Shown here one piece after another: positions 16,803-25,404 of a stretch of DNA of 64,000 nt. The notes below the pieces were generated by a model. The model had not been told where the DNA came from and did not search any database. It was given only the letters and a program-made list of their open reading frames with translations. The stretch lies in the NCBI GenBank assembly GCA_963841455.1, contig CAWJCU010000003.1, positions 186,001 to 250,000 on the forward strand, written 5' to 3'. Origin of the DNA: JAWVFM01 sp963841455. GTDB taxonomy: Bacteria > Actinomycetota > Thermoleophilia > Solirubrobacterales > 70-9. Each line of letters starts with the position of its first letter. Within the stretch, counting starts at the first letter, position 1. Made by a program: the position numbers and the translations under genes.

Positions 16803-17737
16803 GCAGTGGCGGCGACGCTGCGGGCAGGGATGTCCGCGCCGTAGACCATCTGGCGATCGACCGTGCCGCGAGCGCCTTCGTCACCGCCGCGCCATTGGCG
16901 CTCCTCGTCCTCGGGATCGTCTTCAGCTGGGGCAGCCTGCTGCATCTCAGCGACCTCGTGGTCTTCGTTGTCACCTACATGCTGACCGGCCTGGGCGTGA
17001 CGGTCGGGTTCCATCGGCTTCTCACACATCGGAGCTTCAGGACCTACCACTGGGTCCGGGTCGTGGCTGCGATCCTCGGGTCGGCCGCCGTCGAGGGACC
17101 GGTCATCGAGTGGGTGGCCACCCACCGCAAGCATCATCGGTTTTCCGACGCGGAGGGCGATCCACACAGCCCCCACGTCGGCCGCCGCCGCGGCCTGATC
17201 GGAGCGCTCGCGGGCCTTGCGCACGCGCACATAGGGTGGGTCTTCAGCGACGCCGAGGTCGCTGACGAGTCCCGCTATGCGAAGGACCTTCTCGATGACC
17301 GCGCGATCGTCTTCGTCGATCGGACATTCGTGGTCTGGGCCCTGGCCGGGCTCGCCTTCCCGTTCGGCCTCGGGGTCGCTCTGACGGGGTCGGTGATCGG
17401 CGGCCTGACCGGGATGCTCTGGGGCGGCGCGGCGCGGCTCTTCGTCCTCCACCACGCGACCTTCAGCATCAACTCGTTGTGCCACTTCTTCGGCCGCCAG
17501 CCGTTCGCCACCGGGGACGAGTCACGGAACCTCGCCTGGCTCGCACCGCTCACCTTCGGGGAGTCCTGGCACAACGGCCATCACGCGTTTCCGACCTCCG
17601 CCAGGCACGGTCTCGAGCGCGGCCAGCTCGACCTTTCCTCGGCCGTGATCAGCGGCCTCGAGCGAGTGGGCCTTGCCTGGGACGTCGTGCGAATCGGGCC
17701 CGCGAGGATTGACGGGCGCCGGGCGCCCGCGAGCTAG
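16799..17737 (+). CDS. Fatty acid (acyl-CoA) delta-9-type desaturase
   Basis: 312 residues from GTG at 16799. The three histidine boxes of membrane di-iron desaturases are intact: HRLLTH, HRKHH and HNGHH, plus the additional Asn/His region NSLCHFFG. Two pairs of hydrophobic segments surround them. It should introduce a double bond in fatty acyl chains at the cytoplasmic membrane. The start overlaps the upstream transporter-like gene by 4 nt and the stop overlaps the convergent nuclease gene stop by 4 nt. Confidence 0.93.
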   Translation: MSSGGDAAGRDVRAVDHLAIDRAASAFVTAAPLALLVLGIVFSWGSLLHLSDLVVFVVTYMLTGLGVTVGFHRLLTHRSFRTYHWVRVVAAILGSAAVEGPVIEWVATHRKHHRFSDAEGDPHSPHVGRRRGLIGALAGLAHAHIGWVFSDAEVADESRYAKDLLDDRAIVFVDRTFVVWALAGLAFPFGLGVALTGSVIGGLTGMLWGGAARLFVLHHATFSINSLCHFFGRQPFATGDESRNLAWLAPLTFGESWHNGHHAFPTSARHGLERGQLDLSSAVISGLERVGLAWDVVRIGPARIDGRRAPAS

Positions 17738-18228
17738 TCGTCCTCGCCGGCGGCGAAGTCCTCAGGGCTCACCTGGTCGAGGAAGTCCTTGAACTTCTCG
17801 ACGACCTCTTCGGTGTCCTCGACCTCGTGCTCGAACTCGATCGAGGACTCCTCGATCACGTCATCGGCGGCGAAGATCGGCGCCGAGGTCCGCACGGCGA
17901 GGGCGATGGCGTCGGACGGGCGGGAGTCGACGTCGATCGACGAGCCGTTCACCGAGATCGTGATCTGGGCGTAGAACGTGTTGTCGCGAAGCTCGGTGAC
18001 GGCGACGCGCTCGCATTTCGCGTCGAGTTGCTCGAGCATCTCCGAGAGCAGGTCGTGCGTCATCGGGCGGGGCGTTGAGGCCCCCTGAAGCTTCATCAGG
18101 ATCGCCGCAGCCTCAGGGTGACCGATCCAGATCGGCAGGAAGCGGTTGCCGTCGACCGTCTTCAGCAGCACGATCGGCTGCTTGCCGACCATGTCGAAGC
18201 TGACGCCGTAGATTTGCATCTGCTGCAC
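17734..18228 (-). CDS. Bifunctional nuclease family protein (DUF151)
   Basis: 164 residues. Core DUF151 landmarks: VLLKTVDGNRFLPIWIGHPEAAAI, RPMTHDLLSEMLEQLDAKCERVAVTEL, FYAQITI, and DVDSRPSDAIALAVRTSAPIFA. The family includes plant bifunctional nucleases, and actinobacterial members are widely conserved. The C-terminal tail (about 35 residues) is very acidic. A perfect TATAAT -10 lies about 41 bp upstream on the same strand. Family assignment is solid; its natural substrate in bacteria is unclear. Confidence 0.92.
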   Translation of the reverse strand: MQQMQIYGVSFDMVGKQPIVLLKTVDGNRFLPIWIGHPEAAAILMKLQGASTPRPMTHDLLSEMLEQLDAKCERVAVTELRDNTFYAQITISVNGSSIDVDSRPSDAIALAVRTSAPIFAADDVIEESSIEFEHEVEDTEEVVEKFKDFLDQVSPEDFAAGEDD

Positions 18229-18269
18229 GTGCCAAGCCCTCCAGGCCGGTCGTTCAGTGGCCTCGCGCC

Positions 18270-18275
18270 ATTATA
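18270..18275 (-). promoter_or_regulatory. Candidate -10 element of the bifunctional nuclease gene
   Basis: The minus strand reads TATAAT here, 41 bp before the nuclease start codon, in the divergent gap with the SRPBCC gene. No good -35 is visible at 16-18 bp, so this is a tentative promoter. Confidence 0.4.
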
Positions 18276-18325
18276 GGTTCGGGGCGGGCCCGGCCCCTCG
18301 CCGCCAGGGGTGGAAAAATCAGGCT

Positions 18326-18775
18326 GTGTCCCGCGTTCGTCAGCAGACATTCATCGAAGCGCCGCGCGAAGTCGTCTGGCGGCTCATAGCCGATATCGAG
18401 CACCATCCCGACTGGTGGCCCGACGTCGTCGAGGTCGACTTCGATCAGGTCGCGGAGGGCTGCGAGTACCGCGAGGTTCTGAAGGTCCCGATGGGAAAGG
18501 CCGAGCGGCAGTTCCGCATCAACTCGTTCGACGACCCGGAGCGCTTCCACATCAAGTGCGTGAATACCGGCGGCTTCGTCGAGCTCGAGCTGACCGCCGC
18601 GCAGGACGGGACCTTCGTCCAGGGTGAGGTCGGGATGGAGCCGAAGACCCTCGGCTTCAAGATCTTCGACGCCGTGGCTGGGCGCCGCTATTTCACTGCC
18701 TGGCTCGAGAAATCGCTCGAGGCGATGCGGCGAACGGCGGTCGATCGCGCCGCCGGCCCCGCGCCTCCTCGCTGA
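18326..18775 (+). CDS. SRPBCC family protein (polyketide cyclase/coenzyme Q-binding START-like)
   Basis: 149 residues from GTG at 18326 (SRVRQQTFIEAPREVVWRLI). The start of the family fold is typical: EAPREVVWRLIADIEHHPDWWPDVVEVD, followed by alternating strands and the long C-terminal helix RRYFTAWLEKSLEAMRR. Such proteins bind hydrophobic ligands in a helix-grip pocket. Nothing around it points to a specific substrate. Confidence 0.85.
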   Translation: MSRVRQQTFIEAPREVVWRLIADIEHHPDWWPDVVEVDFDQVAEGCEYREVLKVPMGKAERQFRINSFDDPERFHIKCVNTGGFVELELTAAQDGTFVQGEVGMEPKTLGFKIFDAVAGRRYFTAWLEKSLEAMRRTAVDRAAGPAPPR

Positions 18776-18782
18776 GATCGAT

Positions 18783-18804
18783 TGCGTCGCCGTCAGGCGG
18801 CGCA
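18783..18804. terminator. Possible bidirectional hairpin terminator
   Basis: A 9-bp inverted repeat (one G-T type mismatch) with a 4-nt loop follows the SRPBCC stop in the 176-bp gap between two convergent genes. There is no run of T, so factor-dependent or non-canonical termination is likely. I see nothing else in 18805-18951. Confidence 0.4.
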
Positions 18805-18951
18805 GGCTGTGCCGTGGGCGAGGAGGGCGATGACGTTGGCGGACGTAATCCGTCGCTGAAATGAATGCAACAGCCTCGCTGCCGCTCTGGCATCTCGATC
18901 ATCTACCGGCCTGTGCCACGGATCCCGAGAGCATCGGTTGACCGAGCGCCG

Positions 18952-19356
18952 TCAGTCCCAGGCGGCCTGAACGTCCCAGCGCACGGTCAGCTGGTAGATG
19001 ATCGTGACGTCGAGGAGGATCAGGAGGAAGGCCCAGAGCGGGGCCGCCGGAAACCAGACGATCTGAGAGATCGCGTTGAGAGACACGAAGAAGATCCCGG
19101 CCCAGCGCGCGGCTGTGTTGCCCGTGAGCAGGCCGACACCGGTCAGGGCGATGACCGATCCCATGATCAGGTGCACCCAGCCCCATGTCGTGATGTCGGC
19201 GATGATCACGCCGTGGCCGCCGACCACGGCGACGTTGTCATTGAGGACCGCGCCGAGGCCCCAAAGGGCGTCGAGGGAGCCGACGACGAACATGATCACG
19301 CCCGCGAAGGCCGCCCATCCAGAGTCGCTCTTTCGCCCTCGATTCGCTGCTTCCAT
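18952..19356 (-). CDS. DUF7144 family membrane protein
   Basis: 134 residues with four transmembrane segments: WAAFAGVIMFVVGSLDALWGLGAV, WVHLIMGSVIALTGVGLL, WAGIFFVSLNAISQIVWF, and WAFLLILLDVTIIYQLTV. The GxxMFxxGxxxxxxG opening and W-G-W-x-H-L-x-x-G segment match the small actinobacterial DUF7144 proteins of unknown function. A ribosome site GGAGAGGGAAA sits directly before the ATG. Confidence 0.8.
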   Translation of the reverse strand: MEAANRGRKSDSGWAAFAGVIMFVVGSLDALWGLGAVLNDNVAVVGGHGVIIADITTWGWVHLIMGSVIALTGVGLLTGNTAARWAGIFFVSLNAISQIVWFPAAPLWAFLLILLDVTIIYQLTVRWDVQAAWD

Positions 19357-19450
19357 TTTCCCTCTCCTTGGTTAGCGGGTTGGAGCCCGGCAAGGGTTTC
19401 GGCGCCGAGGGGCGGAACCCTGCCGCGAGGGGAGAGGACCAACGAGTTGA

Positions 19451-19524
19451 TGGGCGATCCAGGACTCGAACCTGGGACCTCCTCCTTATCAGAGAGGCGC
19501 TCTAACCGACTGAGCTAATCGCCC
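19451..19524 (-). tRNA. tRNA-Ile (anticodon GAT)
   Basis: The minus strand folds as a full tRNA of 74 nt including the discriminator A: 7-bp acceptor (GGGCGAT with ATCGCCC), D-arm starting TAGCTCAGTCGG, anticodon stem CCTCT/GGAGG around loop CTGATAA, and T-arm CCAGG-TTCGAGT-CCTGG. The anticodon GAT reads isoleucine ATC/ATT codons. CCA is not encoded. Confidence 0.97.
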
Positions 19525-19576
19525 CGAGGCGCGCATTGTAGAAGCGGCCGGTGGAGCGCCGCTAGGGTGGCCGGCG

Positions 19577-20198
19577 ATGCCGCGAAGGCCCGACATGCCG
19601 CCGCTCGAGCGGTCGATGCTGGCCGCCGATCCCATCGCGCAGTTCGCCGATTGGTTCGCCCGGGCGGAGGCGGAGGTGCCGCTCCCGGACGCGATGTGCC
19701 TCGCCACCGTCGACGCCGACGGGGCGCCTGACGCGCGAATGGTGCTGCTGAAGGGCTTCGACTCCGAGGGCTTTCGCTTCCACACCAACTACGAGTCGCC
19801 GAAGGCTCGCCAGCTCGACGCCGCGGGCCGCGCGGCGATCGTCTTCTACTGGCGCGAGCTGGATCGCCAGGTCCGAGTTCGCGGAGCCGTCGAGCGGCTG
19901 CGCGGCGCCGGAATCCGACCGCTACTTCGCGACCCGACCGCGTGAGCGCCAGCTCTCGGCCTGGGCCTCGCCGCAGAGCCGCCCGCTCGCTGACCGCGCC
20001 GAGCTCGACGCGCTGGTCGAGGACTGCGTCCCGGCGCTTTCCGGAGGACGTGCCGCGGCCGGAGCGGTGGGGCGGCTACCTGGTGCGCCCCGAGGTGGTC
20101 GAGTTCTGGCAGGGCCAGGTCGGCCGCCTCCACGACCGCTTCCGCTACACGACGAGAACGGGGGCGAGCGCTGGCGGATCGAGCGCCTGGCGCCCTAG
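19577..20198 (+). CDS. pdxH: Pyridoxamine 5'-phosphate oxidase (frame-interrupted)
   Basis: Oxidises PNP/PMP to pyridoxal phosphate using FMN. The first 122 codons are in one frame (ADPIAQFADWFARAEAEV, CLATVDADGAPDARMVLLKG, FHTNYESPKARQLD, FYWRELDRQVRVRGAVERL). The rest continues in two other frames: ESDRYFATRPRERQLSAWAS, PRPERWGGYLVRPEVVEFWQ, and a final ENGGERWRIERLAP ending at the stop. Breaks fall near 19910, 20045 and 20160, each a single-base change. The whole protein of about 206 residues is recognisable, so an assembly error is more likely than a pseudogene. Overlaps parB stop. Confidence 0.85.
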
Positions 20199-21035
20199 CG
20201 CTCGCGGAGGCGTGCGGCCAGGGCCTCGAGCTCGTCGAGGTCGTCGAAGTGGAGCTCGGCGCTAATGCCGCGGCGGGCCGCGCGGACGCGGACGCCGTGC
20301 CCGATCGCGGACTCGAGCTGTTCCTCGGCGCGGGCGAGCATCGCCGCCTGGTCGGGGTGCTGGACGACCTTCGCGCGCCGCGGCCTCCCCTCCCCCTTCG
20401 CCCGGCGCTCGGTCTCGCGGACCGACCATCCGGCCCGTGCGGCGTCGCGGGCGAGCTGGCGGCGGACGTCGACGCCGCGCGCCTGGAGGATCGCGCGGCC
20501 ATGGCCCTCGCTGAGGGCACCGGACTCGATCAGCTCGAGCGCCTCCGGCGGCAGGTCGAGGAGGCGGATCAGGTTCGAGATCGCGGGGCGGCTGCGGCCG
20601 AGGCGGCGCGCGAGCTCCTCCTTCGAGATCCCTAGGTCCTCGACCAGCGTGGCGCAGGCGCGCGCCTCCTCCACGGCGTTCAGGTCCTCCCTGGCGACGT
20701 TCTCGATCAGCGCCGTCTCGAGCCGGCGCGGCTCGTCCTGGTCGCGGATCAGCGCCGGCGACCGTCTCGAGACCGGCGCTCTGCGCCGCCCGCCAGCGCC
20801 GCTCGCCGGCAACCAGCTCGTAGCGCCCGTCGCCGAGCGGCCGGACGATGAGCGGCTGGACGACGCCGACGGCGGCGATCGACTCGGCGAGGGCGGCGAG
20901 CGAGTCGGCGTCGAAGCGCGTGCGCGGCTGGGCCGGGTTGGCGCCGGATGAGCACGATCGGCACCTCGCGAAGCTCGGGCTCGCCCACATCGTCGGGCGC
21001 CGGCAGGATCGCGGCCAGGCCCCTGCCCCATACCC

Positions 21036-21043
<8 letters not shown>
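20195..21043 (-). CDS. parB: Chromosome-partitioning protein ParB (frame-interrupted)
   Basis: Binds parS and loads SMC for segregation; its CTPase domain is expected. Pieces in order: MARGMGQG then GLAAILPAPDDV (break near 21015), VPIVLIR then NPAQPRTRFDADSLAALAESI (break near 20940), the GERRWRAAQSAGLETV arginine patch (break near 20760), ALIENVAREDLNAVEEARA, the helix-turn-helix KEELARRLGRSRPAISNLIRLLDLP and the C-terminal dimer region. All expected parts exist but in three frames. The ATG overlaps the parA stop (ATGGCTAG). Sequencing or assembly indels are the likely cause. Confidence 0.9.
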
Positions 21044-21872
<829 letters not shown>

Positions 21873-21952
21873 CGCCGCGCGACGATAGCGAGGGGGGCGG
21901 GCGGCGCCGTAAACCTCCGCGACCTATGCCCGGATGCCGGGAATCGATTGCG

Positions 21953-22644
21953 CTAGTTCGGCTTTTGGGCTCGGCCCGGGCGGCGCGGGAGGTTGGCCGG
22001 CGTCGGACCCGCCTTCGTGATCACGTGGAGGTGGCGGTTGCGGCTCGCCGGGTAGGGGCGGACCGGGAGGACGGCGCGGGTCCGCATCGCCAAGCGCTCT
22101 TCCGCACGCCGCCAGCTCCGCCTCCTCGTCGCTGTCGCGGGTCGCCTTTCCACGCGACGAGCGACGCCGCCCTCTCGCAGCAGCGGCGACGCCAGCTCCG
22201 CGATGGTGGCCAAGGCGCCGACCGCTCGCGCCGTCACCGCGTCATAGGCCTCCCGCCCGCCGTCGGGAGGCTCCCTCGCCGCCCACTCCTCCGATCGAGC
22301 GTGAATGGCTCGCGCATTCGCGATCCCGGCCGCGGTCGCGGCCTCGTCGATGAAGGACGCCTTCCGGCGCGACGGACTCGATCAGATCGACCCGCGCATC
22401 AGGCAATGCGGCGGCGAGGGCGAGGCCCGGAAACCCGGCGCCCGCGCCGAGATCGGCGATCGAGCCCGCCGCCGCGAGCTCGGGGACCTCGAGGCCCGCC
22501 AGCGAGTCGGCAACGTGCACGTCCCACGCCTTCGCCGGGTCGCGCACCGAGCGTCAGCGAGCGCGGATCGGCCGCCAGGAGCTCCAGGACGCGCTCCAGC
22601 GACCGGCGGGCAGCCGGATCGAGCGCGGACTCGGACGAGGTCAA
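21953..22644 (-). CDS. rsmG: 16S rRNA (guanine527-N7)-methyltransferase RsmG/GidB (frame-interrupted)
   Basis: Methylates G527 of 16S rRNA with S-adenosylmethionine. Readable pieces: RRSLERVLELLAADPRS, KAWDVHVADSLAGLEVPEL, the SAM motif IADLGAGAGFPGLALA, ARAVGALATIAELASPLLREGG, and the C-terminal PYPASRNRHLHVITKAGPTP followed by PRRPG. Breaks are near 22550, 22385 and 22175. The ATG overlaps the khpB stop in ATGA. All core segments of the family are present, so breaks are probably indels. Confidence 0.87.
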
Positions 22645-23123
22645 TCGGAGACCAGAGGGGCGACCACGACGCAGCGCTCGGGCTCCGTGCCCTCGCTGAA
22701 GGTCTCGATCCCGCTGCGGTCCTTCAGGTGCTGGTGAACGATCCGGCGCTCGGTCGGGCTCATCGCCTCGAGCTCGATCTCCTTGCCGCTCTCGAGCGCC
22801 CGCTCGGCCGCGCGGTCGGCCTGGCGCTCCACGGCCTCACGGCGCTCCTCGCGGTAGCCGGCAGCGTCGACGGAAACCCGCTTGCGGTCCCCGCCTCCGG
22901 CGAAAGCCGCCCGGTAGCAGACGAGCTGGATCGCGTCGATGGTGTGGCCGCGGCGGCCGATGACGACGCCGAGGTCCTCGCCCTCGATCCGGCCGGTGAT
23001 CTCGTCGGCGTCCTCGCTCACGTCGACCTCGGCATCGAGGTCGAGCGCCTCGACGACGCGCTCGAGGATCGCGCGCACGCGCTCGGCGGGCTCGGCCGGT
23101 AGGGCGACGGCGTCAGGGGTCAT
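22641..23123 (-). CDS. KhpB/Jag-type RNA-binding protein (KH and R3H)
   Basis: 160 residues. The KH-like half carries VVIGRRGHTIDAIQLVCYRA (the GxxG loop is GRRG) and the C-terminal half carries the R3H motif SPTERRIVHQHLKDR. The N-terminal Jag domain of firmicutes is absent, as is usual in actinobacteria. It follows yidC with 10 nt between the genes and overlaps rsmG by 4 nt. KhpB proteins bind RNA together with KhpA and influence cell-envelope synthesis. Confidence 0.92.
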   Translation of the reverse strand: MTPDAVALPAEPAERVRAILERVVEALDLDAEVDVSEDADEITGRIEGEDLGVVIGRRGHTIDAIQLVCYRAAFAGGGDRKRVSVDAAGYREERREAVERQADRAAERALESGKEIELEAMSPTERRIVHQHLKDRSGIETFSEGTEPERCVVVAPLVSD

Positions 23124-23133
23124 CGCGGCGAGT

Positions 23134-24390
23134 CTATTCGCGCGGGTTCAGCGACGGCGCTTCTTCTTGCGCGGCGGGGGCGGGGGCTTCTTCATCGCCG
23201 CCTGCTCCTCGGGCGTCGGGTTTGTCGGGCGCCGGGATGATCTTCTTGACCACCGCCTGCTGGCCCATCGTCCACAGGTTGGTCGTGATCCAGTAGACGA
23301 CGAGCCCGGCCGGGAAGTTGATGATCAGCGGGGTGAAGATGACCGGAAGCGCGAACATCATGACCCGCTGCGCGCCCTCGGCCGAGGAGGCCATGATCGA
23401 CGTCGAGCCGACCATCGTCACGAAGTAGAGGGCGAGGAGGATGATCAGCGTGGCGCCGGTCGCCGGATCGGAGAGGTTCTCGATGCCGAGCCAGCCCGCG
23501 CCGTGGATCTCAGTGGTGAACTGATCGCCTCGCAGCAGGTAGAAGAGGGCGATGAAGATCGGAAGCTGCAGCAGCAGCGGGAAGCACGACGCGAGCGGGT
23601 TGATCTGGTTCTTCTTGTAGAAGTCCATCATCTCCCGCTGCTGGCGCTGCTTGTCGTCCTTGTAGCGTTGCTGGATCGCCTTGATCTGCGGCTGTAGCGC
23701 CTGTAGCGCGCGCATCGACCGGATCTGCTTCAGCGAAAGCGGCAGGATCGCGAGCCGGGTCACGATCGTCAGGCAGACGATCGCGAGGCCCCACGAGAGG
23801 CCGACGTTGTCGTGGAAGAAGGTGACGACCGCGTTCGCGATCGTCACGAACGGGCGCAGGATGACGAGCGGCTCGTTCCGGGTCCGAATCTCGAGCTTGA
23901 ACGCGCCCTGCTTGCCGTGGGCCCCGTCGACCTGGATGTAGTAGGTCTTGCCCTTGCCCGCGGTGAAGCCGACCTTGCTCTGCGTCCCGCAGGCGTTGTC
24001 ATCGCTCGCCACCTCCTGAAGCGAGGTGAGCGAATTGCCCGTGTAAACGCCGAGCGTCGTGTCGAGGGTGCTTCCACAGGTCTCGATCACCACGTCGCTG
24101 GTGCTCGACGAATCCCAGCGATACCAGGCGGATGACCCGCCCGGAGTGCCGGCCGGGGTCGGCTCGCCTGGCTCCTTCGTAAAGCCCTTGTTGCTCCCGG
24201 TCACGTTGATCGGGAGGTCGCCCTTGAGGACCTGGGCCTTCGCGAAGGAGTCGTTCTTCGAGGCGGGGCCGCCCGACTGGCCGAACGCCATCGCGGCGCT
24301 CAACAGCCAGACGACGACCATCGCCGAGGCGATCCAGACCATGGGCCCGGGGAGCGCGTCGCGCTTGCGGCTTGTGGCGAGGCGACGCAT
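23134..24390 (-). CDS. yidC: Membrane protein insertase YidC with a pre-peptidase-C-like extracellular domain
   Basis: 418 residues from ATG at 24390. Transmembrane segment 1 is residues about 17-37. Residues about 45-170 form an exported beta-sandwich-like stretch resembling a bacterial pre-peptidase C-terminal (PPC) domain: SSAWYRWDSSSTSDVVIETC, STLDTTLGVYTGNS, VASDDNACG and GKTYYIQVDGAHG, with a probable disulfide C105-C134. The Oxa1 core follows from about residue 185 to 395: the conserved groove arginine is in TRLAILPLSLKQIRSM, then QQREMMDFYKKNQINPLASC, LLLQLPIFIALFYLLRG, and NFPAGLVVYWITTNLW. It is coupled to yidD (TGATG). The extra domain is unusual. Confidence 0.93.
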   Translation of the reverse strand: MRRLATSRKRDALPGPMVWIASAMVVVWLLSAAMAFGQSGGPASKNDSFAKAQVLKGDLPINVTGSNKGFTKEPGEPTPAGTPGGSSAWYRWDSSSTSDVVIETCGSTLDTTLGVYTGNSLTSLQEVASDDNACGTQSKVGFTAGKGKTYYIQVDGAHGKQGAFKLEIRTRNEPLVILRPFVTIANAVVTFFHDNVGLSWGLAIVCLTIVTRLAILPLSLKQIRSMRALQALQPQIKAIQQRYKDDKQRQQREMMDFYKKNQINPLASCFPLLLQLPIFIALFYLLRGDQFTTEIHGAGWLGIENLSDPATGATLIILLALYFVTMVGSTSIMASSAEGAQRVMMFALPVIFTPLIINFPAGLVVYWITTNLWTMGQQAVVKKIIPAPDKPDARGAGGDEEAPAPAAQEEAPSLNPRE

Positions 24391-24712
24391 CAGAGGAGCC
24401 CACCGGGTGCTGCGCGGGTGGCTCGGCGATGGATCAGTTCCGGTCGCGGGCGTCCCGGAACGAGCGTCCTCGCCTCCACCGGGTCGTAGCCCCCGTGGCT
24501 CCACGGGTTGCAGCGGACGACGCGCCACGCGGCGACCACGGTGCCGCGCAGGATGCCGAGCTCGCGGATCGCCTCCTCGGCGTACGCGGAGCAGGTCGGC
24601 TCGTACTTGCAGCGGCGGGGAGCGCCGGCGAGATCAGTCGCCTGTAGGCGAGGAGCGGCAGGAGGAGGAGCGTCGTCAGGCCAGCGCGGGCGCGCTGTGC
24701 GAGGCGTTTCAC
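24390..24712 (-). CDS. yidD: Membrane protein insertion efficiency factor YidD (frame-interrupted)
   Basis: The N-terminus (VKRLAQRARAGLTTLLLLPLLAYRRLISPALP) is in one frame; the remainder continues in the next frame after a break near 24612: RCKYEPTCSAYAEEAIRELG, RGTVVAAWRVVRCNPWSHGGYDPV. The YidD signature of three cysteines and Pro-Trp-Gly/His-Gly-Tyr-Asp-Pro-V is complete. The GTG start at 24712 has no stop of the upstream rnpA frame before it. The stop overlaps the yidC ATG. A one-base indel is the likely cause of the break. Confidence 0.87.
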
Positions 24713-24719
24713 GTCGAAC
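24706..24719. promoter_or_regulatory. parS-like palindrome (12 of 14 bases)
   Basis: The inner 14 bases match the central part of the parS consensus at 12 positions. It lies at the rnpA-yidD junction within about 4 kb of parAB and near dnaA, where functional parS sites are expected. The match could also arise from the codons Val-Lys-Arg, so this is a weak candidate. Confidence 0.3.
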
Positions 24720-25093
24720 GGTCCTTCGGCGTCGTCGATCAGCTCCCGCAGCGCGTCGGTCACGCCCGCCGTGCGGCCACGTGCCACGAGCCCGGCCGCC
24801 TCCGGGCGGGCGACGACCACGAAGTCGCCGCCGTCGCCGAGCGAGTCGCCGAGCGACCAGAACGCCTCTCGCACGGCCCGCTTGACGGCGTTTCGCTCGA
24901 CGGCGCCTCCCACCTTCCGCCCGACCGACACGCCGAGCCGCACATCGTCCGCGGCCTCGGCGTCCGCCTCGCGCGGAAACGCGTAGAGGACGAAGAACCG
25001 GTTGCCGCGTGAGGCGCCCTGGCGGAACACGCGGTCGAAGTCGCCGCTGCGGGTCAGCCGCTGGCGACGGCGCGAGGCGCCGCTGCGGGCCAT
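24713..25093 (-). CDS. rnpA: Ribonuclease P protein component
   Basis: Protein subunit of RNase P, which matures tRNA 5' ends. From ATG at 25093: RRRQRLTRSGDFDRVFRQG, ASRGNRFFVLYAF, the RNR region VGRKVGGAVERNAVKRAVREAFW and DFVVVARPEAAGL. The reading frame has no stop of its own before the yidD start and runs on into yidD, so the 3' boundary is set at that start. Either an indel removed the stop or the two proteins are fused. The ATG overlaps the rpmH stop (TGATG). Confidence 0.88.
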
Positions 25094-25227
25094 CAGGGGG
25101 TGAGCCGCTTGCGGCCCTTGCGGCGGCGGCGGCGGATCACCTCGCGGCCCGCGCGGGTCCGCATGCGTGCGCGAAACCCGTGGGTGCGGGCGCGCTTGCG
25201 CTTCTTGGGCTGGTAGGTCCGCTTCAC
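25093..25227 (-). CDS. rpmH: 50S ribosomal protein L34
   Basis: 44 residues from GTG at 25227: KRTYQPKKRKRARTHGFRAR, then MRTRAGREVIRRRRRKGRKRL. This is the standard, very basic L34 sequence and length. It heads the leftward rpmH-rnpA-yidD-yidC-khpB-rsmG-parA-parB group and lies 177 bp from the divergent dnaA gene. Confidence 0.97.
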   Translation of the reverse strand: MKRTYQPKKRKRARTHGFRARMRTRAGREVIRRRRRKGRKRLTP

Positions 25228-25272
25228 AGTCGACGGGGCTCGGGGCTCGCGGTGGTTCGGCCGCGGCGCGCC

Positions 25273-25278
25273 AGTATA
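25273..25278 (-). promoter_or_regulatory. Candidate -10 element of the rpmH operon
   Basis: The minus strand reads TATACT 45 bp before the rpmH start. A weak -35 (TGGCGG) lies 17 bp further upstream. The rest of the 25228-25404 gap is GC-rich; I found no standard DnaA box there. Confidence 0.4.
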
Positions 25279-25390
25279 GGGGCACGACCCGGACCCGCCA
25301 CCCGGCGGCGGGGCGGCCACGGCGGTGCGTTTTTCGCGCGTTATGCGCGGGCCACTCGGCGAGGCCCGGTGGCCGTCGGGTGGCAGCTCC

Positions 25391-25396
25391 TATGAT
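25391..25396 (+). promoter_or_regulatory. Candidate -10 element giving a leaderless dnaA transcript
   Basis: TATGAT lies 8 nt before the dnaA GTG. Transcription beginning 7-8 nt after it would start at or next to the start codon, and no ribosome site precedes that codon. No clear -35 is visible. Confidence 0.4.
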
Positions 25397-25404
25397 CGCC
25401 CGCC

